From the NCBI GenBank assembly GCA_012838315.1, contig DUPM01000157.1, forward strand, positions 1 through 62,569: a stretch of DNA of 62,569 nt, read 5' to 3'. A model generated the notes under the pieces. The model ran no database searches and was not told the origin of the DNA. It saw only the letters and a list, made by a program, of their open reading frames with translations. Each line of letters begins with the position of its first letter. The first letter of the stretch is position 1. Shown here in pieces: positions 34,511 through 43,044 of this stretch. Position numbers and translations under genes: made by a program. The DNA is from Clostridiaceae bacterium. Lineage in GTDB: Bacteria; Bacillota; Clostridia; Saccharofermentanales; Saccharofermentanaceae.

Positions 34511-36028
34511 TCACAAAACGCGCCAACCTTGGGGATAATGATTTTTTAGCATGCCGTTTTGATTTTGAACGAATCCGAGAGGAAGGCCTTCAACGGCAAC
34601 AATGAGGTAGCCCTTCCCCTCGAGAAACGTCCTTTCTTCATCTGACAAAAAGAGTGTTTCACCTTTCAAATAACGTACTAGTCTCGAATCATCATATGCC
34701 ATGTTCAGATAGCGCGACCGACGAATTACATTCTGACCCAGAGTAAGCGCCAGCGAATGCGACGGGTTAAAAGAAAGTCCGTTGACTGTTTTTTTTGTAT
34801 CTCCGGCAAAGAGGCCTAATTTGACAATATTAAGTTGACGATATTTTTCGACGGGCTGATTGTGAATGCGAAATCCTGCGCCGAACGCAACAAATTCTTG
34901 CATCGTACGTTCGAAAAAGGAATGATACGCATCTTCTGACAATAAATCCTTCATAAAGCTAAGGTACGATTCTCGCATTTCAAGTTGCGCCTTCGTTAAA
35001 CGTTTTGAAGATACCTTAACGGACATCGCCTTTGTCTTAGTCGTCGAAAGCTCATGGTCTCCATCCACAAACTTTGACTTGATCAACTTGACGCAAAAAT
35101 GACCGTCTCCGCGTTGCAGATGCGGCCAAATTCGCATACTTCCGGGCAACCGACCAGTAATCTGATGTTTGACCGAGGGAATCTCGTTTGCCATGTCGGA
35201 TACGCGGTACTCTGGGTGTTTTTCTATAAACGAAAAAATCATATCCTCGTTTTCAACCTCAGAAAACGTACACGTCGAATAAACCAGAACACCACCGGGC
35301 TTTAACATGGCATCGGCATATTCAAGAATCTCCTCTTGTATAAGAGAAGTTGAACATGGACCATACTTTTGCCAAGACGCAATCGCATTGGGATCTCGTC
35401 GAAACATTCCTTCCCCGGAGCAAGGCGCATCAATTAATATCTTATCGAAAAACAATGGAAATGCGCTCTTGAGATTCAGTGGGTTCTCATTGAGAATCAC
35501 CGTATTCGTGATACCAAATCGTTCAATATTGCGTAGCAACGCTTTGGCTCGCTGTGCACTAATTTCGTTGGCAATCAACAAACCATCCTGACCGATTTGT
35601 TCTGCAATTGCTGTAGCTTTTCCGCCGGGAGCCGCACACATATCAAGAACATAGTCACCACTTTCAGCAGAAAGCACCTGAGCAGGCAACATCGCGCTTG
35701 GCTCCTGAATGTAAAACGCGCCGGCGTGAAAAAGTGGATCGTTACCGGATACCGGATCAGACATGTAGTATCCGGATGCATTCCATGGAATACGATCAAA
35801 AACAAAATTTGAAGATACTATATCCGATGAGCGATTGATATCTGTCGCATCATTTTGGATCAAAGATAAATATCGAGCATCGTCTTTGGGTGAAATTTTC
35901 AGTCGATTGATACGAATGCCTTTTTCCGGATCGCAATCAAAACTCTCAAAAAAACCGCCTTGAGGCGTTTCTGGATGCGAATCAAAATATTGTCTCATAG
36001 TATTAATAAAAGACTGCGGCAAATTCAT
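34511..36028 (-). CDS. NOL1/NOP2/Sun-family rRNA cytosine-C5 methyltransferase
   Basis: SAM-dependent methyltransferase, RsmF/RsmB-like, forming m5C in rRNA. The 505 residues include the SAM site DMCAAPGGKATAIAEQ, the catalytic motif DAPCSGEGMFRRD with the release Cys, and VYSTCTFSEVENE with the nucleophile Cys. A C-terminal RNA-binding extension (about 320-505) resembles RsmF/YebU. It overlaps the M3 peptidase stop by 4 bases (ATGA), so translation is coupled. Confidence 0.93.
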   Translation of the reverse strand: MNLPQSFINTMRQYFDSHPETPQGGFFESFDCDPEKGIRINRLKISPKDDARYLSLIQNDATDINRSSDIVSSNFVFDRIPWNASGYYMSDPVSGNDPLFHAGAFYIQEPSAMLPAQVLSAESGDYVLDMCAAPGGKATAIAEQIGQDGLLIANEISAQRAKALLRNIERFGITNTVILNENPLNLKSAFPLFFDKILIDAPCSGEGMFRRDPNAIASWQKYGPCSTSLIQEEILEYADAMLKPGGVLVYSTCTFSEVENEDMIFSFIEKHPEYRVSDMANEIPSVKHQITGRLPGSMRIWPHLQRGDGHFCVKLIKSKFVDGDHELSTTKTKAMSVKVSSKRLTKAQLEMRESYLSFMKDLLSEDAYHSFFERTMQEFVAFGAGFRIHNQPVEKYRQLNIVKLGLFAGDTKKTVNGLSFNPSHSLALTLGQNVIRRSRYLNMAYDDSRLVRYLKGETLFLSDEERTFLEGKGYLIVAVEGLPLGFVQNQNGMLKNHYPQGWRVL

Positions 36029-37713
36029 AACTGTAAAAACTCCGCTGCGCGATACGCTATACGCTTGATGACGCCGGATTCAAATGGCGATTCTAATCCA
36101 GACTTACTAAGCAAATCCAGAAAAACGCTGTTACCACCTTCTTTGCAGAGCGAATCATAAACACGCATTGCTTCGGCAGGACTTGATCTGGATTTATCCC
36201 AAAGTTGCAAAGAGACAACTTGAGCTAAACAATAATCAATATAATAGAAAGGATCGGTAAAGATATGTCCCTTTTTCACCCAAGCCGCACCTGACTCATA
36301 AAAAGATTGTCCATCATAATCAAGAAATGGTTGATACTTCTCTTCGAGTCGCTTCCAAACTTGATGTCTTTCGTCATTTCCCATCTCAGGAGCGGCATAA
36401 ATTTCATGTTGAAATTCATCGACCATGCAACCATACGGTATAAATAACAGAGAGCGTGTCATGTGCAAATCACGAACATCCGCAGCCCGATCTCCAAAGA
36501 ATAATTCAAGATAAGGATATGTGAGATATTCCAGCGCAGTGGAGTGAATCTCACAAGTCTCTAATGTCGGCGAAAGACATTCAATAAATGGTGATGCATC
36601 CGCGCTCCGCAGAGATGCATATGCGTGTCCAGATTCATGAATCAATGTGGTGACATCTTCAGCAGTGCCGTTCGCATTCATTAATATAAACGGTATCGCA
36701 TAATCTAAAAGCGTCACACAATAACCACCGGTTGCCTTATTCGCGCGTGACACCAGATCCATAAAACCATATTCTCTCAATATATCGAAAAAGCTTGGCG
36801 TTTTTCCCATGAGCGCACTGAACATCTCACCGGTTTTCGCCGGGTATTCGTCCATGTTGATAATCGGTTTGGGATTGCCTTTTGGAAAAAGCACTGGCAG
36901 ATCAAAATATTTCAGCTCAGAAACAGACAATCTGTCTTTCTGCAATCTTCTGATCTCGGATGTCAACGGAACGATATATTTGCACACCATTTCCCGAAAA
37001 GACGAAACCATTTCAGGGGTATAATCATATCTTTCCATTCGCTTGTATCCAAGCGAAACAAAATCATCAAATCCAAGTTTGACGGCAATACTCGTTCTTG
37101 TCTCAACAAGTTGACTAAATATATCATTGAACAAATCCAATTTCGACTCAAAGAAATGGGCGGCCGCTTCCTGAGCATGCATTCGTATCTCGCGAGTCTC
37201 AGATTCAAAATAGGGTTCCATCATGGATAAATTCAATGTCTTACCACGGAAATTAATGTTTGCCTGAGCCATAATTTGATCGTAATCATTTTCCAATGAA
37301 CTTTCGAGCGACAATAATTCCAGTACTGAACTGTTAACGGTTTCTTTCTGAGTTTGCGCCTTGCGAAAAATCATTTCGCCAAATCGTTCTTTGAGCATGT
37401 CTACATCATCCATATTTAGCAACACGCCATAAACCATTGAAGACAATTCGCTTACAATCGGTTCATTTTCTTCAAAAAAATCCTGTTCAAGCCGAAAATA
37501 CTCATTTTCTGTATCTTGGTCGAAACGGATATTACACAACGCCTCGGCGGTATAGAATCCGCTGAGAGAATGTTGAAATTCTGCCAGTGCAGTATCGATC
37601 AAGGATATATCTTTTGAAGTCATGAGCCGAAGCCGCGTACGCAACGCGCACTCTCGTATCTCATCAACAGAAGGGCGCTTGTACTCAAGATCCAGATATT
37701 TTGGCATTTGCAT
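36025..37713 (-). CDS. M3-family metallopeptidase (oligoendopeptidase F-like)
   Basis: Zinc peptidase that cleaves short peptides in the cytoplasm. The 562 residues are mostly helical and carry the zinc motif HESGHAYASLRSAD (HExxH) with downstream Glu in FIECLSPTLETCEIHS. The length fits the M3 family. The start is ATG 37713 behind GAGG. The gene follows argS by 26 bases and overlaps the methyltransferase start by 4. Confidence 0.92.
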   Translation of the reverse strand: MQMPKYLDLEYKRPSVDEIRECALRTRLRLMTSKDISLIDTALAEFQHSLSGFYTAEALCNIRFDQDTENEYFRLEQDFFEENEPIVSELSSMVYGVLLNMDDVDMLKERFGEMIFRKAQTQKETVNSSVLELLSLESSLENDYDQIMAQANINFRGKTLNLSMMEPYFESETREIRMHAQEAAAHFFESKLDLFNDIFSQLVETRTSIAVKLGFDDFVSLGYKRMERYDYTPEMVSSFREMVCKYIVPLTSEIRRLQKDRLSVSELKYFDLPVLFPKGNPKPIINMDEYPAKTGEMFSALMGKTPSFFDILREYGFMDLVSRANKATGGYCVTLLDYAIPFILMNANGTAEDVTTLIHESGHAYASLRSADASPFIECLSPTLETCEIHSTALEYLTYPYLELFFGDRAADVRDLHMTRSLLFIPYGCMVDEFQHEIYAAPEMGNDERHQVWKRLEEKYQPFLDYDGQSFYESGAAWVKKGHIFTDPFYYIDYCLAQVVSLQLWDKSRSSPAEAMRVYDSLCKEGGNSVFLDLLSKSGLESPFESGVIKRIAYRAAEFLQL

Positions 37714-37739
37714 GACACGTTCCTCACTCTTTGAAGCGA

Positions 37740-39473
37740 CTACATTCTTTCTACGACATCAATGCCCAGCAAATACGTGCCGGTCTTGATTGCTGTGCAG
37801 ACCGCTTCACACAAGGCGAGACGTGCACTACGAAGATGATCATCCGCGCCGCCGAGAATGCTGGAATTGTTATAAAAGCGATTGAATGCTCTGGCAATTC
37901 TTGATACCTGTCTGGACAGCATGAAAGGCTCATTACTTGAAGCAGCTTTTTCAATGGCTTCCGGCAAATCAGAAAGAAGCTTCACAAGCGCAAACTCTTC
38001 TTCTGTCGTCAATAACGACAAGGAATCGTCAAAAGCATCTGCAGAGCGGATACCCTGCTCTATTGCCTTTCTTAGTATAGAACGCGTACGAGCATAGGTA
38101 TAGATTAGGTAAGGAGCCGAGTCGCCATCAAAATCAAGCATCTCCTCCCATGAAAAGACAATGTCTCGCTCGCGACCGGACTTAAGGTAGGTATAAATAA
38201 CAGATCCGATACCTACTTTGTTCGCAATTTCAAGAATCTCCTCTTCTGTCATATCGGACTGACGCAAAGCCGCATTGGTTTTAATGATTTCGAGTGTTTT
38301 CGCGATACTTTCGTTAAGAAGATCTTCGAGTACGACAATATTACCTTCACGCGTTGAAAACTTCATATTCTTGAACTTAACCAGACCGAATCCAACATGC
38401 TCACAATCTTTCGCATAATCAAGGCCCGCTTTGTCCAAGACAGCAAATACCTGCTGAAAATGCAAGGACTGCGGTAGTCCGACAACATATATGTTCTTAT
38501 GAAAATTGTAGTGCTCATGTCGATACATTGCGGCGGCAAGATCTCTAGATGCATAGATAGTAGTTCCGTCAGATTTCACCACTAGACACGGCGGCAACTT
38601 ATATTCATCAAGCATAACCACTCGAGCACCTTCACTGTCGACTAAAAGATCTTTCTCCTCAAGAAAAGAAATGACACTGGGAATATGATCGCTATAGTCG
38701 CTTTCACCCTTGTAGCTATCAAAAGCCACACCCATGCGATTGTACACTTGCGCGAATGCTTTTAGAGAAAGATCTCTAAATCTCTGCCAGAGTGCCTTTT
38801 CTTCCGGATTTCCGGCCTCAAGTCTACGGAAATTATCTCGTGCAGTCTGAGTCAACTCGGGGTCATCCTTTTCATTCTCGTGAAAAAGAACATAGATTCG
38901 AAGCAACTCATCAATCGGAGAAGCTTCTAAAGCTGATTCCTCCCCCCACAGACGATAGGCGGTGATAAGCTTGCCGAACTGCGTCCCGTAATCGCCAAGG
39001 TGATTGACTCGAACAACGTTATATCCGAGTTTTTCGTAAATCCGGGACAGTGAATGTCCCAAAACAGTGGTGAATGCGTGTCCGACATGGAACGGCTTTG
39101 CGATATTGGGAGAAGAAAACTCAACGATAACCGTTTTCCCCTGTCCAATATCTGATGCCGCATATTGCTCGCCTTTTAAAATAATCTCGGAAATGACTGC
39201 TTTTGATAAATGACCCTTATCTATGAAAAAATTCACATATGGTCCCTGTGCGCGAACAGAATCAACATAATCTACGTTCAACGTCGGATCCGACGCAAGT
39301 TCAACGGCTATCGCCACAGGGGACTTTCGCAATTGCTTCGATAGCGTAAAACACGGGAAAGCATAATCACCCATCTCAGGCTGAGGCGGAATCTCCATCA
39401 GGCGATGAATTTCTGCAGATTCGATTCCGGTTAATTTTGAAAGAAGAGCACTGATCTCTACTTTGTAATCCAT
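37740..39473 (-). CDS. argS: Arginyl-tRNA synthetase
   Basis: Charges tRNA-Arg. The 577 residues show an Add-1 N-terminal domain, the HIGH-like HVGHAF in SSPNIAKPFHVGHAF, the KFSTREG loop in place of KMSKS, as is usual for ArgRS, and a C-terminal anticodon-binding DALR domain ending with LLGIDVVERM. ATG 39473 is chosen over an upstream in-frame ATG because GGAGG lies 10 bases upstream and the domain begins MDYKVEIS. It heads a run of four genes. Confidence 0.97.
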   Translation of the reverse strand: MDYKVEISALLSKLTGIESAEIHRLMEIPPQPEMGDYAFPCFTLSKQLRKSPVAIAVELASDPTLNVDYVDSVRAQGPYVNFFIDKGHLSKAVISEIILKGEQYAASDIGQGKTVIVEFSSPNIAKPFHVGHAFTTVLGHSLSRIYEKLGYNVVRVNHLGDYGTQFGKLITAYRLWGEESALEASPIDELLRIYVLFHENEKDDPELTQTARDNFRRLEAGNPEEKALWQRFRDLSLKAFAQVYNRMGVAFDSYKGESDYSDHIPSVISFLEEKDLLVDSEGARVVMLDEYKLPPCLVVKSDGTTIYASRDLAAAMYRHEHYNFHKNIYVVGLPQSLHFQQVFAVLDKAGLDYAKDCEHVGFGLVKFKNMKFSTREGNIVVLEDLLNESIAKTLEIIKTNAALRQSDMTEEEILEIANKVGIGSVIYTYLKSGRERDIVFSWEEMLDFDGDSAPYLIYTYARTRSILRKAIEQGIRSADAFDDSLSLLTTEEEFALVKLLSDLPEAIEKAASSNEPFMLSRQVSRIARAFNRFYNNSSILGGADDHLRSARLALCEAVCTAIKTGTYLLGIDVVERM

Positions 39474-39621
39474 ATATTTAGCGCCTCCGAGGGTATATAA
39501 TAAGAAACATATATCATGACTTGGTACCATGACAATGTATCATTTCGTCGACATTGCGTCAATTTATGATATCATGTTGATGTTGTTTTTCTGGAATCTT
39601 TTGTATCCAAGGAGGCTCGTT

Positions 39622-40617
39622 TTGCTGACTCATATAATTAATGGCTTCTCTCCTGCATATGGTGTGCTATCTGCTTCTTTCTTGACAGTTGTGGCACTAT
39701 TTGTTTTGTATTTCAAATTCACGCGACCACTCCCGACTGATCGTGGCCGCGCATTTGCAGCACAAGGCACCTTGAGTATCGGCAAACCGACCGGCGCAGG
39801 GATCTACTTCATAACTGTTTACATTTTGACTTCTATTCTTTTTATTCCATTCTCTCTTCCAATCGGCCTAACTTACGTTCTGGTTTTATTCTCTATGTTA
39901 TTCGGTTTTTTTGACGATCGAGCAGAAAAGCCATGGCACGAGTATCTAAAAGGTTTTTTGGATTTGATCTTATCGGTCTCTGCTGCAATCGTTTATGCGG
40001 TTTTTTATGGCACCAAAATCATACTGCCCGTTATTAATGTCCGATTCGAAATGCCATTTGTTCTTTTTGTTATATTAGCAACCCTTCTGGTCTGGACAGC
40101 AATCAACGTGACCAATTGCACGGATGGCGTCGATGGTCTCAGTGGCTCGATGAGTATTGTATCGATAGCTTCATTCATTATTCTGAGTTACCTCAACCAC
40201 ATTCAATCCGACTGGAATTACTCGTTAATTGTTCTTATTTTTGCCTTGTTAGTCTACTTGTTCTTCAATACAAACCCGAGCCGAATACTTATGGGTGATG
40301 CCGGCTCAAGGGCTCTCGGCATTGTCTTAGCAATATCAGCACTTCATACCGGATCGCCATTTGCATATTTAATCATATGTCTCCTATTTATCATCGATGG
40401 TGCCGCGGGAATCCTTAAGATATCACTTAAGCGATTTTTCGGAATTCTGATACTGAAAAATATTACAACGCCAATCCATGACCATTATCGAGAAAGAGCG
40501 TCTCTCCCGAACAAAAAATATCAGTTGAAAAACCAGACTTTAACTGCTCGTTTTACTATTGTCCATATGTTGATTTGTCTGTTTTACTTGATGTTAGTAT
40601 ATATCGTTCGATTATAG
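39622..40617 (+). CDS. MraY/WecA-family phospho-sugar polyprenyl transferase
   Basis: Membrane enzyme transferring a phospho-sugar from a UDP donor to undecaprenyl phosphate. The 331 residues have about ten helices and the family's Asp motifs FGFFDDRAEKPWH, NCTDGVDGLSGS and LMGDAGSRALG. A C-terminal TPIHDHYRE replaces the usual MraY HHHxE motif. It might be MraY for peptidoglycan or a WecA/TagO type for teichoic acid; the sequence does not settle this. No other dcw genes are nearby. The TTG start at 39622 has GGAGG 6 bases upstream. Confidence 0.85.
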   Translation: MLTHIINGFSPAYGVLSASFLTVVALFVLYFKFTRPLPTDRGRAFAAQGTLSIGKPTGAGIYFITVYILTSILFIPFSLPIGLTYVLVLFSMLFGFFDDRAEKPWHEYLKGFLDLILSVSAAIVYAVFYGTKIILPVINVRFEMPFVLFVILATLLVWTAINVTNCTDGVDGLSGSMSIVSIASFIILSYLNHIQSDWNYSLIVLIFALLVYLFFNTNPSRILMGDAGSRALGIVLAISALHTGSPFAYLIICLLFIIDGAAGILKISLKRFFGILILKNITTPIHDHYRERASLPNKKYQLKNQTLTARFTIVHMLICLFYLMLVYIVRL

Positions 40618-40645
40618 CTAACAAACTTTATACGATGAAAAAAAG

Positions 40646-40672
40646 AACGACCGGGTAACCGGTCGTTTGTTA
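40646..40672 (+). terminator. Terminator of the MraY-like gene
   Basis: AACGACCGG-GTAA-CCGGTCGTT forms a perfect 9-bp stem, followed by a T-rich tail on the plus strand. It also separates the gene from the convergent kinase operon. Confidence 0.88.
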
Positions 40673-40739
40673 TTATTCAACATAGATATAGGTATTGAAA
40701 ATATAGATTATGCGTCAGAGTACGCAGACATATGAAAGG

Positions 40740-41111
40740 TCATAAATTACTATCATCGGTCTCAACATCGTCTACTGATGACTCGTACTGAACCGCAGCC
40801 GTATCTGATGACTCTTCTAAAGCATCGTCTTGGTCCGATTCTTTTGAATCGGCATCAGAATCCTCGCTTTGCTTGCTTTTCTCTTGCTTAATGACCTCGC
40901 GAGCTAACAGTTGCATTTGCTTCTGTGCCTCTGTAAGCTTCGAATCAAGTTTTGCGACCTTGCCAAGTTTGGATAGGGGCTCGGAGCGATTGGTGCCGCC
41001 CCCCTTCGCAATTGTTGGGTCAGAAAAATCTTCAGCGACGCGAGAAATCTCTTCGATGTCCGGCACTTTTACTTTTGTTTCAAAATCGTATTTGCGTTTT
41101 CTATTCGGCAT
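40740..41111 (-). CDS. Small acidic coiled-coil-like protein of the kinase-VWA-PP2C operon
   Basis: The 123-residue protein is not recognised. It starts basic (MPNRKRKYDF), has a central predicted coiled coil (about 48-78, KLTEAQKQMQLLAREV) and ends in about 40 residues rich in Asp, Glu and Ser. No membrane helix is present. It is the last gene of the operon, 13 bases after the phosphatase gene, with AAGGAG before its ATG. It might be an adaptor or substrate of the kinase and phosphatase (the tail is rich in Ser); this is inference. Confidence 0.6.
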   Translation of the reverse strand: MPNRKRKYDFETKVKVPDIEEISRVAEDFSDPTIAKGGGTNRSEPLSKLGKVAKLDSKLTEAQKQMQLLAREVIKQEKSKQSEDSDADSKESDQDDALEESSDTAAVQYESSVDDVETDDSNL

Positions 41112-41124
41112 AAAATACTCCTTA

Positions 41125-42285
41125 CTATCTGAAAAAATAATACAAGGCTATTGCAACAGAAACTAATACTATACCGAGTGCACAGAATAAGTATACACGT
41201 TTACCGGCTTTAAATCTCTTATTCTTCGATTCTATTTTAACTGAATTTTCAATGTTCTGACACTCGATACCCACTGCATCAATATCTTCTTTTGCCGGGG
41301 TGGATTCTTTAAAACTATCAATGGTCTCATTTGGGATGTCCATCTCATCGGGGATTTTGTTAGAGTCAACCTGTGCATCATGTGACATGATATCACTGGA
41401 TTTTTTGAATAACTCGCGTGCTAACTTGACGCGAGGTAAAATGTCCATCTGAACATTCTTCATTACGTCTGAAAAATTTATGAGCGGAACAGATTTTTCT
41501 TTGGGCAAAGAATCAAAATCCGGAGATGGAGTGCCAGGAAAATACATGATGCCAATCGTAGCGTCATCAGACAATGAGGATTTTTGAATAATATGTTTGT
41601 CGATTGCTTCTTTGAGTTTGTCATAGCGATTCGCTTCTTGAGGGGATCCCAACTCGGCAAGACGCGCGACCACCGGCAAAACGTGGTAGGTAGATGAATC
41701 AAATACCGATTCAGAAATACCATCTGTCATAAGAACGAACGCGTGGGCATCATCTGTCGTTGTACGTACGATTCGCAGATAGTCTTGGGCATCAGGGAAG
41801 GTGATAAAATACGTGCTTGAAGCATCTTCACCATTTTGCGGGAGTGTGACAGGCACGATCCCCGAAGATGACACCCGTGCAATTAATCCATCACCGATAT
41901 GACCAAATATAACTCTGGAATCCTTAACTGCACAAAACATAAATGTTGCAGCCATCTTGTCAATTGTTTTGAGACTGTTCTCTTTCGCCTTGATTGCCAG
42001 CTCCGACTGAATGGCTGTTACGATGATGCTTCGAACGACGTTTTCTCGAACGTCCATAAAGAAAGCATCAAAATGCTTAGTCATCAATTTAGCAATGGTC
42101 TGAACTGCCGTTAGCGACCCGATTCCCGCATGCGTATAGAAACTTCCACCCGCACCATCCGAAATACACACAACATGAACGTCGTTCTCTGTCATCGCAT
42201 AGCATGCGTCTTCATTAGGCATGTGTTTATCCGTATGCTTTCTGCCCGCAAGTGACAGACAAGTCAGTTCCGGTTTTAAAAACAT
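41125..42285 (-). CDS. Tail-anchored PP2C-type Ser/Thr phosphatase
   Basis: Manganese-dependent protein phosphatase. The 386 residues hold a PP2C domain (about 1-260) with the metal-binding pairs in MPNEDACY and CISDGAGGS, FGHIGDGLIA and TDGISESVF. A Ser/Glu-rich linker (260-350) leads to one membrane helix at the extreme C-terminus (about 364-384), leaving the catalytic domain in the cytoplasm. It follows the VWA gene by 6 bases, its ribosome binding site lying in the end of that gene. It likely reverses phosphorylation by the operon's kinase, as in TerY-P triads. Confidence 0.9.
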   Translation of the reverse strand: MFLKPELTCLSLAGRKHTDKHMPNEDACYAMTENDVHVVCISDGAGGSFYTHAGIGSLTAVQTIAKLMTKHFDAFFMDVRENVVRSIIVTAIQSELAIKAKENSLKTIDKMAATFMFCAVKDSRVIFGHIGDGLIARVSSSGIVPVTLPQNGEDASSTYFITFPDAQDYLRIVRTTTDDAHAFVLMTDGISESVFDSSTYHVLPVVARLAELGSPQEANRYDKLKEAIDKHIIQKSSLSDDATIGIMYFPGTPSPDFDSLPKEKSVPLINFSDVMKNVQMDILPRVKLARELFKKSSDIMSHDAQVDSNKIPDEMDIPNETIDSFKESTPAKEDIDAVGIECQNIENSVKIESKNKRFKAGKRVYLFCALGIVLVSVAIALYYFFR

Positions 42286-42291
42286 GCCACA

Positions 42292-43029
42292 TTACTCCTC
42301 TTCTAAGTACTTGAAAAACTCATCAATGGCTACGGATTTTTTCTTTTCGGTATCGTCCAAAGAATAGAGTGCATCATCTTTCATTCCACTTGAAACAATG
42401 GAAGAACTACTCGAACCTAAAAACTCAAACAGCTTTGAGAACTGTGCCGAGTCAATACATATAGGTTCCGGTCTTTTCACGGATAATCGTTTGAGAAGCG
42501 TGAAATCAATGCCGGTGCCAACACCAATGTTAAAAACGACCAAGCGTCCTGTCGACTCAAGATCATTCGTAGCACCAATCGCCTTTTCCATGTTTTCAAT
42601 CGCATTATCTCCTTGGGGTGCGCCGTCAGTTATAACGACCAACCAGGGTTGATAATACTTAATCCCAAGTTCTTTGTATCCTTCTTTTCGCGCGGCTAAC
42701 AACTCCAATGCGGTTAGCACACCCTCGCCCATCGGCGTCAAACTCGTCGTCGCCTGAATGTGAGGAACCGATGTCTCTTTGCTCAGTCGACCGAAAGGCA
42801 AGAAAATATCGACCGTACCACCAAAAGTTATAATGCATATGTCAGCCGCTGCCCTTGTCTCTTCGTTTTCTCTTATAGAAGAAAAGAAACTCTGCAAGCC
42901 CTCGTTGAGTTGTCGAATTGGATTACCTGCCATCGAACCGCTGACATCTAAGCAAAAGCATATCGGCAAGCGACGACGCGTGCTCTTGCCAAAATCTGAA
43001 GCGTCAATTTGAGTCGATTTCTTTGTCAT
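42292..43029 (-). CDS. VWA-domain protein (TerY-like)
   Basis: The 245-residue protein is a single von Willebrand factor A domain with an intact metal-ion-dependent adhesion site (D28, S30, S32 in LDVSGSM; T98; D135 in VITDGAPQGD). TerY-type VWA proteins are cytosolic scaffolds in tellurium-resistance-linked stress systems. It lacks signal peptide and membrane helices. The ATG at 43029 has GGAGG 6 bases upstream; an in-frame GTG at 43035 overlaps that site. It lies between the kinase and PP2C genes. Confidence 0.92.
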   Translation of the reverse strand: MTKKSTQIDASDFGKSTRRRLPICFCLDVSGSMAGNPIRQLNEGLQSFFSSIRENEETRAAADICIITFGGTVDIFLPFGRLSKETSVPHIQATTSLTPMGEGVLTALELLAARKEGYKELGIKYYQPWLVVITDGAPQGDNAIENMEKAIGATNDLESTGRLVVFNIGVGTGIDFTLLKRLSVKRPEPICIDSAQFSKLFEFLGSSSSSIVSSGMKDDALYSLDDTEKKKSVAIDEFFKYLEEE

Positions 43030-43044
43030 TTTCACCCTCCTAGG

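Noticed and set aside
39474-39530. A longer argS start at 39530
   Set aside because: The conserved N-terminus and GGAGG support ATG 39473, and the extra residues resemble no ArgRS.
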